A DNA stretch of 64,000 bases, from positions 620,001 through 684,000 of the forward strand of contig NZ_VFIL01000002.1 in the NCBI RefSeq assembly GCF_007858285.1, written 5' to 3'. A program made the position numbers and the translations under genes. The stretch's first letter is position 1. Each line of letters starts with the position of its first letter. Shown in pieces: positions 25,366 through 35,697 of the stretch. Under the pieces are notes generated by a model. That model had not been told where the DNA came from and did no database searches. It worked only from the letters and a program-made list of their open reading frames with translations. Source of the DNA: Pseudomonas brenneri. Its GTDB lineage: Bacteria; Pseudomonadota; Gammaproteobacteria; Pseudomonadales; Pseudomonadaceae.

Positions 25366-26652
25366 ATGAACGCGATTAATCGCCTCGCCGTTGCTATTTC
25401 CATTGCCTCGTTGTTTCCCCTCAGTGCTTTTGCCGCCGACTCGAAAGGGACGGTTGAAGTTGTGCATTGGTGGACCTCGGGCGGTGAGAAGGCGGCGGTG
25501 GATGTCCTGAAGGCCCAAGTTGAGAAAGACGGCTTCACCTGGAAAGACGGGGCTGTTGCAGGTGGCGGCGGCGCCACCGCCATGACCGTGCTGAAAAGCC
25601 GCGCGGTCGCCGGCAACCCGCCAGGCGTTGCCCAGATCAAGGGCCCGGACATCCAGGAATGGGCGTCCACCGGGCTGCTCGATACCGACGTCCTCAAGGA
25701 CGTGGCCAAGGCCGAGAAGTGGGATGGCCTGCTCGACAAAAAAGTCTCCGATACCGTGAAATACGAAGGCGATTACGTGGCCGTGCCGGTGAATATCCAC
25801 CGCGTCAACTGGCTGTGGATCAACCCGCAAGTCTTCAAGAAAGCCGGCATCACCAAAAACCCTACGACCCTCGAAGAATTCTACGCTGCCGGCGACAAGC
25901 TCAAGGCCGCAGGCTTCATCCCGCTCGCCCACGGTGGCCAGCCTTGGCAGGACAGCACGGTGTTCGAAGCCGTGGTGCTGTCGGTCATGGGTGTCGATGG
26001 CTACAAGAAAGCCCTGGTCGACCTCGACAACGCAGCCCTGACCGGCCCGGACATGGTCAAGTCGCTGACTGAACTGAAGAAAGTCGCGACCTATATGGAT
26101 GCCGACGGCAAGGGCCAGGACTGGAACCTGGAAGCCGCCAAGGTCATCAACGGCAAGGCCGGCATGCAGATCATGGGTGACTGGGCCAAGAGCGAGTGGA
26201 CAGCGGCCAACAAAGTCGCCGGCAAGGATTACGAGTGCGTAGCCTTCCCTGGCACCGAAAAGGCCTTCACCTACAACATCGACTCCCTGGCGGTGTTCAA
26301 GCAGAAAGATGCCGGCACCTCGGCCGGTCAGCAGGACATTGCCAAAGTGGTGCTGGGCGAGAACTTCCAGAAGGTCTTCAGCATCAACAAAGGCTCGATC
26401 CCGGTGCGCAACGACATGCTCAGCGATATGGGCAAGTACGGTTTCGACGCCTGTGCCCAGACCGCTGCCAAGGACTTCCTGGCGGATGCCAAGTCCGGTG
26501 GCTTGCAGCCAAGCATGGCGCACAACATGGCGACCACTCTGGCGGTACAGGGTGCGTTCTTTGATGTGGTGACCAACTTCATCAACGACCCGAAAGCCGA
26601 CCCGGCCGACACTGCCAAGAAGCTTGGCGCAGCGGTCAAGTCTGCCAAGTAA
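25366..26652 (+). CDS. gtsA: Glucose ABC transporter, substrate-binding protein
   Basis: 428-residue periplasmic sugar-binding protein with a signal peptide (about 1-23, cleavage after AFA). The mature start [20 protein letters not shown] is characteristic of the Pseudomonas glucose-binding protein (GtsA/GltB). It binds glucose and possibly mannose for the GtsBCD importer. First gene of the gts operon, with a REPIN separating it from gtsB. Confidence 0.93.
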   Translation: MNAINRLAVAISIASLFPLSAFAADSKGTVEVVHWWTSGGEKAAVDVLKAQVEKDGFTWKDGAVAGGGGATAMTVLKSRAVAGNPPGVAQIKGPDIQEWASTGLLDTDVLKDVAKAEKWDGLLDKKVSDTVKYEGDYVAVPVNIHRVNWLWINPQVFKKAGITKNPTTLEEFYAAGDKLKAAGFIPLAHGGQPWQDSTVFEAVVLSVMGVDGYKKALVDLDNAALTGPDMVKSLTELKKVATYMDADGKGQDWNLEAAKVINGKAGMQIMGDWAKSEWTAANKVAGKDYECVAFPGTEKAFTYNIDSLAVFKQKDAGTSAGQQDIAKVVLGENFQKVFSINKGSIPVRNDMLSDMGKYGFDACAQTAAKDFLADAKSGGLQPSMAHNMATTLAVQGAFFDVVTNFINDPKADPADTAKKLGAAVKSAK

Positions 26653-26674
26653 CCCTTGGAAGGCTGGGCTTGAG

Positions 26675-26760
26675 TGTGGGAGCGGGCTTGCCCGAGATGC
26701 AGGCGCCTCGGTGTATCAATGACACCCAGGTGATGCCATCGCAGGCAAGCCAGCTCCCAC
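26675..26760. repeat. REPIN inside the gts operon
   Basis: tgtgggagcgggcttgcccg and gcaggcaagccagctcccac are imperfect inverted REP arms around a ~45-nt spacer, between gtsA and gtsB. A stable hairpin here could give more binding protein than permease by protecting the gtsA mRNA. Confidence 0.85.
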
Positions 26761-26808
26761 CTAAAGCCGGCCCCCACTAGTCCCTTATTCCTTGCCCTGG
26801 ATTTTCCC

Positions 26809-27717
26809 ATGAGTTCTGTTGCTGTGTTCAGCAAGGCCTCGCCGTTCGATGCATTGCAGCGCTGGCTCCCTAAACTGGTGCTGGCGCCGAGCATGTTCAT
26901 CGTTCTGGTGGGCTTCTATGGCTACATCCTGTGGACGTTCGTGCTGTCGTTCACTAACTCGACGTTCCTGCCGACCTATAAGTGGGTAGGCCTGGCGCAA
27001 TATGCGCGCTTGTTCGACAACGATCGCTGGTGGGTGGCGAGCAAAAACCTGGCGCTGTTTGGCGGCATGTTTATCGGCATCACCCTGGTGATCGGCGTGC
27101 TGCTGGCGGTATTTCTCGACCAGCGCATCCGTCGCGAAGGCTTCATTCGCACTATTTACCTGTACCCGATGGCGCTCTCGATGATCGTCACCGGTACCGC
27201 CTGGAAATGGCTGCTCAACCCCGGCATGGGCCTGGACAAACTGCTGCGCGACTGGGGCTGGGAAGGCTTTCGCCTGGACTGGCTGATCGACCCGGACCGC
27301 GTGGTGTATTGCCTGGTGATTGCGGCGGTATGGCAAGCCTCGGGCTTTATCATGGCAATGTTCCTCGCCGGCTTGCGTGGGGTTGACCAATCGATCATCC
27401 GTGCCGCGCAGATCGACGGTGCGAGCCTGCCGCGCATCTACTGGAGCGTGGTGCTACCTAGCCTGCGTCCGGTGTTCTTCAGTGCGGTGATGATCCTCGC
27501 GCACATCGCGATCAAGAGCTTCGACCTGGTGGCTGCTATGACGGCCGGTGGCCCAGGTTATTCGTCCGACCTGCCGGCGATGTTCATGTACTCCTTCACC
27601 TTCAGTCGTGGCCAGATGGGCATGGGGTCGGCCAGTGCGATCCTGATGCTCGGTGCGATCCTCGCGATCATTGTGCCTTACCTGTACTCCGAGCTGAGGA
27701 CCAAGCGCCATGACTAG
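26809..27717 (+). CDS. gtsB: Glucose ABC transporter permease GtsB
   Basis: 302 residues, six predicted inner-membrane helices and the EAA loop AAQIDGASLPRIYWSVVLPS that contacts the ATPase. It belongs to the carbohydrate CUT1 permease family (MalF-like). It overlaps gtsC by 8 nt, so the pair is translationally coupled. Confidence 0.93.
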   Translation: MSSVAVFSKASPFDALQRWLPKLVLAPSMFIVLVGFYGYILWTFVLSFTNSTFLPTYKWVGLAQYARLFDNDRWWVASKNLALFGGMFIGITLVIGVLLAVFLDQRIRREGFIRTIYLYPMALSMIVTGTAWKWLLNPGMGLDKLLRDWGWEGFRLDWLIDPDRVVYCLVIAAVWQASGFIMAMFLAGLRGVDQSIIRAAQIDGASLPRIYWSVVLPSLRPVFFSAVMILAHIAIKSFDLVAAMTAGGPGYSSDLPAMFMYSFTFSRGQMGMGSASAILMLGAILAIIVPYLYSELRTKRHD

Positions 27718-28552
27718 TCTCGCCAAACCTTCCATCAGCTTCAGCCGTGTCGCGATCCATGCGGTGTTGATCCTGGCCGTGGTGCTGTACCTGGTGCCGC
27801 TGGTGGTCATGCTGCTGACCAGTTTCAAGACCCCGGAAGACATCAGCACCGGCAACCTGCTGAGCTGGCCGACGGTGATTACCGGTATCGGCTGGGTCAA
27901 GGCCTGGGCCACGGTGAACGGTTACTTCTGGAACTCGTTCCTGATCACCGTCCCGGCAGTACTGATCTCCACCACCATCGGCGCATTGAACGGCTACGTG
28001 CTGGCGATGTGGCGTTTCCGTGGCTCGCAGTTGTTCTTCGGCCTGTTGCTGTTCGGCTGCTTCCTGCCGTTCCAGACCGTCTTGCTGCCAGCCTCGTTCA
28101 CCCTCGGCAAGATGGGCCTGGCCAGCACCACCACCGGCCTGGTGTTTGTGCATGTGGTCTACGGCCTGGCGTTCACCACGCTGTTCTTCCGTAACTACTA
28201 CGTGAGCATTCCGGATGCGCTGGTCAAGGCGGCACGCCTGGATGGCGCAGGATTTTTCACCATTTTCCGTCGGATCATTTTGCCGATGTCGACCCCGATC
28301 ATCATGGTCTGCCTGATTTGGCAGTTCACCCAGATCTGGAACGACTTCCTGTTTGGCGTGGTGTTCTCCAGTGGTGATTCGCAGCCGATCACGGTGGCGC
28401 TGAACAATCTGGTCAACACCAGCACCGGGGCCAAGGAATATAACGTTGATATGGCGGCGGCGATGATCGCCGGGCTGCCGACCCTGCTGGTCTATGTGGT
28501 CGCAGGCAAGTATTTCGTGCGCGGTCTCACGGCCGGCGCGGTCAAGGGGTAA
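27710..28552 (+). CDS. gtsC: Glucose ABC transporter permease GtsC
   Basis: 280 residues, MalG-like CUT1 permease with six helices and the EAA loop KAARLDGAGFFTIFRRIILP. Partner of GtsB in the membrane channel. The start codon lies inside the end of gtsB; gtsD follows after 2 nt. Confidence 0.93.
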   Translation: MTSLAKPSISFSRVAIHAVLILAVVLYLVPLVVMLLTSFKTPEDISTGNLLSWPTVITGIGWVKAWATVNGYFWNSFLITVPAVLISTTIGALNGYVLAMWRFRGSQLFFGLLLFGCFLPFQTVLLPASFTLGKMGLASTTTGLVFVHVVYGLAFTTLFFRNYYVSIPDALVKAARLDGAGFFTIFRRIILPMSTPIIMVCLIWQFTQIWNDFLFGVVFSSGDSQPITVALNNLVNTSTGAKEYNVDMAAAMIAGLPTLLVYVVAGKYFVRGLTAGAVKG

Positions 28553-28554
28553 TC

Positions 28555-29712
28555 ATGGCTACGCTCGAACTTCGCAACGTAAACAAGACCTATGGTGCCG
28601 GCCTGCCGGACACTCTGAAGAACATTGAACTGTCGATCAAGGACGGCGAGTTCCTGATCCTCGTCGGGCCCTCGGGCTGCGGTAAATCCACCCTGATGAA
28701 CTGCATCGCCGGCCTGGAAAACATCAGCGGCGGCGCGATCATGATCGGTGACCAGGACGTCAGCGGCATGAGCCCCAAGGACCGGGACATCGCCATGGTG
28801 TTCCAGTCCTACGCGCTGTACCCGACCATGAGCGTGCGCGAGAACATCGAATTCGGCCTGAAAATCCGCAAGATGAGCCAGCCGGCCATCGATGAGGAAG
28901 TGGCGCGGGTGGCCAAGCTGCTGCAGATCGAGCACCTGCTCAATCGCAAGCCAGGCCAGCTCTCGGGCGGCCAGCAGCAGCGGGTGGCCATGGGCCGGGC
29001 CTTGGCGCGGCGGCCGAAGATCTACTTGTTCGACGAACCGCTGTCCAACCTCGATGCCAAGCTGCGCGTCGAGATGCGCACCGAAATGAAACTGATGCAC
29101 CAGCGCCTGAAAACCACCACGGTCTACGTGACCCACGACCAGATCGAAGCCATGACCCTGGGCGACAAAGTGGCGGTGATGAAGGACGGCATCATCCAGC
29201 AATTCGGCACGCCGAAAGAGATCTACAACGATCCGGCCAACCTGTTTGTCGCCAGCTTCATTGGCTCGCCGCCGATGAACTTCATTCCCCTGCGTTTGCA
29301 GCGCAAGGAAGGCCGCCTGCTGGCCCTGCTCGACAGCGGCCAGGCGCGTTGCGAGTTGCCGCTGGGCATGAGCGATGCGGGTCTTGAAGAGCGTGACGTG
29401 ATCCTCGGCCTGCGCCCGGAACAGATTGTTTTGGCCGCCGGTGAAGGCAATGGTTTGCCGAGCATTCGTGCCGAGGTCCAGGTCACTGAGCCCACCGGCC
29501 CGGACACCCTGGTGTTCGTCCAGCTCAATGACACCAAGGTCTGCTGCCGCCTGGCGCCGGATGTGGCACCGCAAGTGGGCGAGAGCCTGACCTTGCAGTT
29601 CGATCCGGCCAAGGTGCTGCTGTTTGACGCCAAGACCGGCGAGCGCCTGGGCACTGCCGCCTCGCAACCGCTGCAACACGCCGACAACGTCACCCAATTC
29701 AAGGGCCGCTGA
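28555..29712 (+). CDS. gtsD: Glucose ABC transporter ATPase GtsD
   Basis: 385-residue MalK/UgpC-type ATPase. Walker [10 protein letters not shown] at 38-46, signature LSGGQQQR at 136-143, Walker B IYLFDEP at 156-162 and the switch His in [10 protein letters not shown]-terminal TOBE/regulatory domain covers about 240-385. It energises glucose import through GtsBC. A REPIN follows before oprB. Confidence 0.94.
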   Translation: MATLELRNVNKTYGAGLPDTLKNIELSIKDGEFLILVGPSGCGKSTLMNCIAGLENISGGAIMIGDQDVSGMSPKDRDIAMVFQSYALYPTMSVRENIEFGLKIRKMSQPAIDEEVARVAKLLQIEHLLNRKPGQLSGGQQQRVAMGRALARRPKIYLFDEPLSNLDAKLRVEMRTEMKLMHQRLKTTTVYVTHDQIEAMTLGDKVAVMKDGIIQQFGTPKEIYNDPANLFVASFIGSPPMNFIPLRLQRKEGRLLALLDSGQARCELPLGMSDAGLEERDVILGLRPEQIVLAAGEGNGLPSIRAEVQVTEPTGPDTLVFVQLNDTKVCCRLAPDVAPQVGESLTLQFDPAKVLLFDAKTGERLGTAASQPLQHADNVTQFKGR

Positions 29713-29723
29713 AGATCAATAAC

Positions 29724-29823
29724 TGTAGGAGCGAGCTTGCTCGCGAAAAACGTGAGAGCGCCGCGTTCATCCAAGATGCCCGCGTCAGGGTTAACGATCT
29801 TCGCGAGCAAGCTCGCTCCTACA
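29724..29823. repeat. REPIN, GCGAG type
   Basis: Arms tgtaggagcgagcttgctcg and cgagcaagctcgctcctaca are exact inverted copies around ~60 nt, between gtsD and oprB. Confidence 0.92.
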
Positions 29824-29904
29824 GGGATGCATGTTTCAGATAAAAATAGATGTAAACCGCGTTAGATAAAAACAGTTAATAACAATAAAGACGAGGATGT
29901 AGGG

Positions 29905-31251
29905 ATGAAAAAGCAACACAACAACACCCGGCTGATCTGCCAACTGTCAGCGGCAGCAGCCCTGGTCTTGTCTGCCAATGCGATGGCGGACGATGCCTTC
30001 AGTGCCGACTCCAAGTGGATGACCGGCGATTGGGGCGGTGAGCGTACCAAGCTGATCGAGCAAGGTATCGACATCAAGGCTGACTACGTTGGGGAGGCAG
30101 GCTACAACGCGCGCGGCGGCTACAACGATGACAAAACCGGGCGTTACGCTGACCAGTTCGGACTTGGGGTCGCGCTGGACCTGCAAAAACTCTGGGGCTG
30201 GGACAACACCCAGGCCAAGATCCAGATGACCAGCCGTAATGGCCGCAACATCTCCAATGACCGTATTGGCGATCCGCGTGCCGGCACCTTGAGTTCGTCG
30301 CAAGAAGTGTATGGCCGTGGCCACATGGTGCGTCTGACCCAGTTCTGGATCCAGCACCAGATGTTCGACAAAAAACTGGACGTGAAGCTCGGTTACTTCG
30401 GTGAAGGCGAAGACTTCAACACCTTCCCGTGCGAGTTCCAGAACCTGTCGTTCTGCGGCTCCCAGGTCGGTAACTACGTCAACACCTGGTACAACTGGCC
30501 GGTCAGCCAGGCCGCTATCCGCGTGAAGTACCACATCACCCCTGAGTTGTATGCGCAGATCGGTGCGTACAACCAGAACCCATCGCAGCTGGAGCACGGC
30601 AACGGCTTCAAACTCAGCGGCAGTGGTACCAAAGGTACGGTGATTCCGGTGGAGTTGGTCTGGTCGCCGAAGGTCAATAACCTGCCGGGCGAATACCGTG
30701 TGGGTTACTACAAGAGCGCCGCGGATGCGCCTGATGTGCGTGAGGACGTCAACGGTAACGATGCCGCCACCACTGGCGCTGACTACCGCACCCGCAGCAG
30801 CAAGAAAGGCTACTGGTTCGTTGCGCAACAGCAACTCACCACCCATAACGGCGACGCGTCTCGTGGTCTGAATATCGCGGCCAACGCCACGTTCCACGAC
30901 AAAGAAACCAACACCGTCGATAACTACCAGTCGATCATGCTGGTGTACAAAGGCCCATTCGACGCGCGTCCAAAAGATGACGTAGGGATTGGCGCCGCAC
31001 GTCTGCACGTCAACGAAGATGTGAAGAAAAACGCCGAGCTGCGCAACATTTCCAACGGTGTGAGTGACTACGACAATGCGCGGTTCTCGCCTCTGCGCGA
31101 AACCGAGTACAACTTCGAAATCAACTACGGCTTCCACGTCACCAACTGGCTGACCGTGCGTCCCAACCTGCAATACGTTGTCCAGCCGGGCGGCGTGGAT
31201 AAAGTCGATAACGCGCTGGTGGCCGGCCTGAAAATTCAGTCGGTGTTCTAA
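29905..31251 (+). CDS. oprB: Carbohydrate-selective porin OprB
   Basis: 448-residue outer-membrane beta-barrel with a signal peptide (about 1-28, cleavage after AMA). The early motif TGDWGGERTKLIEQGIDI and a C-terminal aromatic-ending strand (LKIQSVF) are typical of the OprB family. It passes glucose and other sugars to the periplasm for GtsA. It has its own 80-nt upstream region and a terminator, so it is expressed at least partly apart from gts. Confidence 0.93.
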   Translation: MKKQHNNTRLICQLSAAAALVLSANAMADDAFSADSKWMTGDWGGERTKLIEQGIDIKADYVGEAGYNARGGYNDDKTGRYADQFGLGVALDLQKLWGWDNTQAKIQMTSRNGRNISNDRIGDPRAGTLSSSQEVYGRGHMVRLTQFWIQHQMFDKKLDVKLGYFGEGEDFNTFPCEFQNLSFCGSQVGNYVNTWYNWPVSQAAIRVKYHITPELYAQIGAYNQNPSQLEHGNGFKLSGSGTKGTVIPVELVWSPKVNNLPGEYRVGYYKSAADAPDVREDVNGNDAATTGADYRTRSSKKGYWFVAQQQLTTHNGDASRGLNIAANATFHDKETNTVDNYQSIMLVYKGPFDARPKDDVGIGAARLHVNEDVKKNAELRNISNGVSDYDNARFSPLRETEYNFEINYGFHVTNWLTVRPNLQYVVQPGGVDKVDNALVAGLKIQSVF

Positions 31252-31288
31252 CGCTGTTGCGATAAGCTCCTTCTCTCTGTGCGCATTT

Positions 31289-31318
31289 GCGGGTAGCCAT
31301 GGCTATCCGCTTTTTTTT
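31289..31318 (+). terminator. Intrinsic terminator of oprB
   Basis: gcgggtagcc/ggctatccgc stem (one G-T pair) with a tight loop and eight T residues, 38 nt after the oprB stop. Confidence 0.88.
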
Positions 31319-31320
31319 GC

Positions 31321-31420
31321 TGTAGGAGCGAGATTGCTCGCGAAAAATTCAAGGGCACCACGTTCATTCTGGATGCCTGCGTCATCGTTGAAAACCTTCG
31401 CGAGCAAGCTCGCTCCTACA
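31321..31420. repeat. REPIN, GCGAG type
   Basis: tgtaggagcgagattgctcg and its inverted partner cgagcaagctcgctcctaca around a ~60-nt spacer, directly after the oprB terminator. Confidence 0.9.
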
Positions 31421-31464
31421 GGTATGTACACATTTGCGCGACATGATTATCAGGACTGTGGCAC

Positions 31465-32310
31465 ATGCATGAGCAACCGCTGCAACGCTTTTTCAAATCC
31501 CTGCGCGAGCAACCGGTGTTTGCCTGGGAGCGCTTTCAGATGCGCGACGTGTTGGTGATCGACCACCCGTTGTGCCAGGCGGTGTTCAGTCGCCAGGGCG
31601 CACAGTTGCTGCATTTCCAGCCCACAGGCCAGAAACCCTGGCTGTGGTGCGCGGCCAAGTGGCCGCAAGTCGGGGCGATTCGCGGTGGCGTGCCGGTGTG
31701 CTGGCCGTGGTATGGCCGTCATCCCAGCGAAAATGCCTGGCCGTCCCACGGTTGGGCGCGCCTGATCGACTGGAAACTGCTCGACAGCAGCAGCGATGAC
31801 GACGGCGTGCGCCTGCACTGGCAACTGCAACTGTGCGACTGGCAGGTCGACCTGCACGCGCACCTGGGCGAAAGCCTGGAACTGCGCCTGAGCACCGAGC
31901 ATCAGGATGAGCTGCCGTGCCAATTGAGCCACGCTTTGCACGCTTACTGGCGTATTGGTCACGTTGATGAGATAGCGCTGTCTGGGCTAGACGGGGCGCA
32001 GGGTTACGACCAGTTGAGCCGTCAGGCCTGCCAGCAGGAAGGTGAGTTGCGCGTCGATGGCGGCTGCCAGCGGGTGTTCCAGCATGAGGGCGAACTGCAG
32101 ATCAAGGACCATGCGTGGCAGCGCGAGTTGTGCATCGATACCGGCGACAGTGCTAACACCGTGGTCTGGCATCCGGGCAGCCGGCCGCTGCTGGGGGTGA
32201 GCTTTAACGAGGCGTCGGGGTTTGTGTGTGTGGAGTCGGCGATGGCCGGGGCCAGCCTGGCGCCGGGGGAGAGGGCGCATTTGAGTTTGCAGGCCCGGGC
32301 TGGGGTTTAG
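31465..32310 (+). CDS. D-hexose-6-phosphate mutarotase (YeaD-like aldose 1-epimerase)
   Basis: 281 residues of the galactose-mutarotase fold, YeaD branch. Seen are QGAQLLHFQP, GGVPVCWPWYGRHP and the catalytic His/Glu regions SHALHAYWRIG and LGVSFNEASGFVCVE. It speeds alpha/beta interconversion of glucose-6-phosphate, the substrate form issue for Zwf. Its place between the glucose porin and zwf fits this role. Confidence 0.88.
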   Translation: MHEQPLQRFFKSLREQPVFAWERFQMRDVLVIDHPLCQAVFSRQGAQLLHFQPTGQKPWLWCAAKWPQVGAIRGGVPVCWPWYGRHPSENAWPSHGWARLIDWKLLDSSSDDDGVRLHWQLQLCDWQVDLHAHLGESLELRLSTEHQDELPCQLSHALHAYWRIGHVDEIALSGLDGAQGYDQLSRQACQQEGELRVDGGCQRVFQHEGELQIKDHAWQRELCIDTGDSANTVVWHPGSRPLLGVSFNEASGFVCVESAMAGASLAPGERAHLSLQARAGV

Positions 32311-32330
32311 TGGTGTTGCTGATGCCCTCT

Positions 32331-32403
32331 TCGCGAGCAAACCCGCTCCCACATTTTTGATTTGTGAACACATTCGAATGTGGGAGCGGACTTGCTCGCG
32401 ATA
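32331..32403. repeat. REPIN, GTGGGAGCGG type, inside-out orientation
   Basis: tcgcgagcaaacccgctccc at the left and gggagcggacttgctcgcga at the right, with a ~30-nt spacer. The outer ends carry the GCGAG side, opposite to most REPINs in this window. Confidence 0.82.
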
Positions 32404-32433
32404 GGGCCGGCCCTGCTGGAGGAGATTCCAGCT

Positions 32434-33303
32434 TTAGTTGAACTCATCCCCCACCGGATACCGGCTGTCATTCAAGCTCTCCTTGATCTTGCGCAAATGC
32501 GGCTGGAAATCTACGCCGCGGCGCAAGGTCATGCCAGTGGCCAGCACATCCAGCACCGTCAACTGAATGATCCGCGAGGTCATCGGCATATAGATGTCGG
32601 TGTCTTCCGGCAACGGAATATTCAGGCTGACCGTACTGGCCTTGGCCAGGGGCGAATTCTCTGCGGTCACGCCCAGCACCGAGGCGCCGTTTTCCCGGGC
32701 GATGCGCGCCACTTCCACCAGCTCGCGGGTACGGCCGGTGTAGGAAATGATCACAAACAGCTCGCCGGTATGCGCCACCGAGGCAATCATCCGCTGCATC
32801 AGCACATCGGCATGGGCTGTGACCGACAGGTTGAAGCGGAAAAACTTGTGCAGGGCATCCATGGCCACCGGTGCCGAGGCGCCCAGGCCGAAAAAGTGGA
32901 TCTGCCGCGCCTGGATCAACAGGTCCACGGCCTTGCTGATCAGGTTTGGGTCCAGGGCCTGGCAGGCGCTGTCCAATGAGGCGATGGCGCTGCCAAAGAT
33001 CTTCTGGGTGTAGGCCTCGGGGTTATCATCGGCTTCCACGGCGCGGCTGACATAGGCGGCGCCACTGGCCAGGCTTTGCGCCAATTGCAATTTCAGTTCA
33101 GGGTAGCCACTGACACCGAACGAGCGGCAAAAGCGGTTGACCGTCGGTTCACTGACCGAGGCGGCTTGGGCGAGGGCAGCGATCGAGAAGCGGGTCGCCT
33201 GCTGCGGATTGAGCAGGATGACCTCGGCGACTTTTTTCTCGGCCTTGTTCAATTCTTCGAGGCGGTTCCGGATCTGTTCCAGAAGATTTCGCACGCGGTC
33301 CAT
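32434..33303 (-). CDS. hexR: HexR, RpiR-family repressor of glucose metabolism
   Basis: 289 residues: an N-terminal RpiR helix-turn-helix ([20 protein letters not shown] at about 42-61) and a SIS sugar-phosphate isomerase-like domain (about 120-250, with [13 protein letters not shown] and [12 protein letters not shown]). HexR releases its operators when it binds KDPG, controlling zwf-pgl-eda, edd-glk and gap genes. It is divergent from zwf with a candidate operator between. Confidence 0.95.
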   Translation of the reverse strand: MDRVRNLLEQIRNRLEELNKAEKKVAEVILLNPQQATRFSIAALAQAASVSEPTVNRFCRSFGVSGYPELKLQLAQSLASGAAYVSRAVEADDNPEAYTQKIFGSAIASLDSACQALDPNLISKAVDLLIQARQIHFFGLGASAPVAMDALHKFFRFNLSVTAHADVLMQRMIASVAHTGELFVIISYTGRTRELVEVARIARENGASVLGVTAENSPLAKASTVSLNIPLPEDTDIYMPMTSRIIQLTVLDVLATGMTLRRGVDFQPHLRKIKESLNDSRYPVGDEFN

Positions 33304-33432
33304 TCAGTCTTTCCTTCGGGCGACGATGCAAATAAGGGCCTGTAATGGGTCGCAGAGCGACCCTTGGCGGTGGCCTATCCTACTGAGGGTAGTTGAACAC
33401 CACCACTCGCAATGCGTATTTCGGTAAAATGT

Positions 33433-33448
33433 TGTGGTTATTACTACA
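33433..33448. promoter_or_regulatory. Candidate HexR operator between hexR and zwf
   Basis: tgtggttattactaca is an imperfect palindrome with half-sites TGTGGT and ACTACA, close to the reported TTGT-(7-8)-ACAA type but with wider spacing. It lies 130 nt from the hexR start and 66 nt upstream of the zwf start. Confidence 0.6.
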
Positions 33449-33513
33449 TTTTCCCTTGAGTGATGCCTTGAAAAAAGGTATTTGTAGCTTAACTTGATAA
33501 AAGAACAAACATC

Positions 33514-34980
33514 ATGCCTTCGATAACCGTAGAACCCTGCACCTTTGCCCTGTTTGGCGCCTTGGGTGATCTGGCGCTGCGCAAGTTATTTCCTGCCCTC
33601 TATCAACTCGATGGCGCCGGGCTCCTGCACGCCGACACGCGCATCCTGGGCCTGGCCCGTGAGGCCGGTTCCGAGCAGCAGCACCTGGACCACATCGAGC
33701 ACGAACTGCGCAAATACGTCGGCCAGGAGCTGGACGAAGCCGTGGCCGCGCGCTTCCTGGCGCGCCTGTCCTATGTACACGTCGACTTCATGAAGGCCGA
33801 TGACTACGTGGCCCTGGCAGACAAGGCCGGTACCGAACAACGCCTGATTGCCTACTTCGCCACCCCGGCGGCGGTGTATGGCGCGATCTGCGAGAACCTG
33901 TCCAAGGTCGGCCTGGCGGAAAATACCCGGGTCGTCCTGGAAAAACCCATCGGCTCTGACCTGGAGTCCTCGCGCAAGGTCAACGACGCCGTCGCGCAGT
34001 TTTTCCCGGAAAACCGCACCTACCGCATCGACCACTACCTGGGCAAAGAGACCGTCCAGAACCTGATCGCCCTGCGTTTTGCCAACAGCCTGTTTGAAAC
34101 CCAGTGGAACCAGAACTACATCTCCCACGTGGAAATCACCGTGGCCGAGCAGGTCGGTATCGAGGGGCGCTGGGGCTATTTCGACAAGGCCGGGCAACTG
34201 CGCGACATGATCCAGAATCACCTGCTGCAGCTGCTGTGCCTGATCGCCATGGACCCGCCGGCCGACCTGTCCGCCGACAGCATCCGCGACGAGAAGGTCA
34301 AGGTGCTCAAGGCCCTGGCGCCGATCAGCCCGGAAGGCCTGACGACCCAAGTGGTGCGCGGCCAGTACATCGCCGGCTACAGCGCTGGCAAGCCGGTGCC
34401 GGGTTACCTGGAAGAAGAGAACTCCAATACCCAGAGCGATACCGAGACGTTTGTTGCCTTGCGTGCCGATATCCGCAACTGGCGTTGGGCCGGGGTGCCG
34501 TTCTACCTGCGCACCGGCAAGCGTATGCCGCAAAAACTGTCGCAGATCGTGATCCACTTCAAGGAACCGTCCCACTATATCTTCGCCCCCGAGCAGCGCC
34601 TGCAGATCAGTAACAAATTGATCATCCGCCTGCAGCCGGACGAAGGCATTTCCTTGCGCGTGATGACCAAGGAGCAGGGCCTGGATAAAGGCATGCAACT
34701 GCGCAGCGGGCCACTGCAACTGAATTTTTCCGACACCTACCGTAGTGCGCGGATTCCCGATGCCTACGAGCGGTTGCTATTGGAAGTGATGCGCGGCAAT
34801 CAGAACCTGTTTGTCCGTAAAGATGAAATCGAAGCCGCGTGGAAATGGTGTGACCAGTTGATCGCTGGGTGGAAGAAGTCCGGTGATGCACCCAAGCCGT
34901 ACGCGGCGGGTTCCTGGGGGCCGATGAGCTCCATTGCACTGATCACGCGGGATGGGAGGTCGTGGTATGGCGATATCTGA
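33514..34980 (+). CDS. zwf: Glucose-6-phosphate 1-dehydrogenase
   Basis: 488 residues, normal length. NADP-binding N-terminus [11 protein letters not shown] (14-24) and the active-site signature RIDHYLGKE (171-179). It oxidises glucose-6-phosphate to 6-phosphogluconolactone, the entry to the Entner-Doudoroff and pentose phosphate routes. It overlaps pgl by 14 nt and is probably repressed by HexR. Confidence 0.96.
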   Translation: MPSITVEPCTFALFGALGDLALRKLFPALYQLDGAGLLHADTRILGLAREAGSEQQHLDHIEHELRKYVGQELDEAVAARFLARLSYVHVDFMKADDYVALADKAGTEQRLIAYFATPAAVYGAICENLSKVGLAENTRVVLEKPIGSDLESSRKVNDAVAQFFPENRTYRIDHYLGKETVQNLIALRFANSLFETQWNQNYISHVEITVAEQVGIEGRWGYFDKAGQLRDMIQNHLLQLLCLIAMDPPADLSADSIRDEKVKVLKALAPISPEGLTTQVVRGQYIAGYSAGKPVPGYLEEENSNTQSDTETFVALRADIRNWRWAGVPFYLRTGKRMPQKLSQIVIHFKEPSHYIFAPEQRLQISNKLIIRLQPDEGISLRVMTKEQGLDKGMQLRSGPLQLNFSDTYRSARIPDAYERLLLEVMRGNQNLFVRKDEIEAAWKWCDQLIAGWKKSGDAPKPYAAGSWGPMSSIALITRDGRSWYGDI

Positions 34981-35680
34981 TTTGAAACTGCCGCAGGGCG
35001 TAACACCCCATGAGTACCGCACGCCGGTACTGCTGGCCGAAGGTTTGGCCAATGACGTGGCCGAACAACTGCGCACGGCCATCAGTGCCCGTGGCGAGGC
35101 GACGCTGGTGGTGTCCGGTGGCCGTAGCCCGGTGGCGTTTTTCCAGAACCTGGCACGACAGGGCCTGGACTGGTCCAAGGTCACCATCACCCTGGCCGAC
35201 GAGCGCTGGGTGCCGGTGGAGCATGCCGACAGCAACGCTGGCCTGTTGAAGAAATATCTGCTGCAAGGCCCGGCGGCCAAGGCCCGGTTCTTGAGCCTCT
35301 ACAGTGCCGCCGCGAACCTGGACGCGGCTGCCGAACAGGCCGATCGCCTGCTGGCTGAACTGCCGGCGATCGATGTGCTGGTGCTGGGCATGGGCGATGA
35401 CGGGCATACCGCCTCGCTGTTCCCCAACAGCCCGAACCTGGCCGAAGCGCTGAAACCGGATGGCACCCGCCGTTGCTGGCCGATGCTGGCGCCCAGCGTG
35501 CCCCGTCAGCGCCTGACCATGAGTCGCGCCCTGCTGGCTACTGCCAACTACACCGTGTTGTCGATTGCCGGCGATTCGAAACTCAACACCCTGAGCGAAG
35601 CGCTGGCCAGTGACGATGTCGCCGGCATGCCGATTCGCGCGTTTTTGCAACCCACTCTAGAGATTTACTGGTGCCCATGA
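34967..35680 (+). CDS. pgl: 6-phosphogluconolactonase
   Basis: 237 residues of the SugarP_isomerase/DevB family: [24 protein letters not shown] and [14 protein letters not shown] are family signatures. It hydrolyses the product of Zwf. ATG 34967 is supported by GGGAGG upstream and lies within the last codons of zwf. eda follows after 17 nt. Confidence 0.95.
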   Translation: MAISDLKLPQGVTPHEYRTPVLLAEGLANDVAEQLRTAISARGEATLVVSGGRSPVAFFQNLARQGLDWSKVTITLADERWVPVEHADSNAGLLKKYLLQGPAAKARFLSLYSAAANLDAAAEQADRLLAELPAIDVLVLGMGDDGHTASLFPNSPNLAEALKPDGTRRCWPMLAPSVPRQRLTMSRALLATANYTVLSIAGDSKLNTLSEALASDDVAGMPIRAFLQPTLEIYWCP

Positions 35681-35697
35681 GCCAAGGATCAGCCGCT

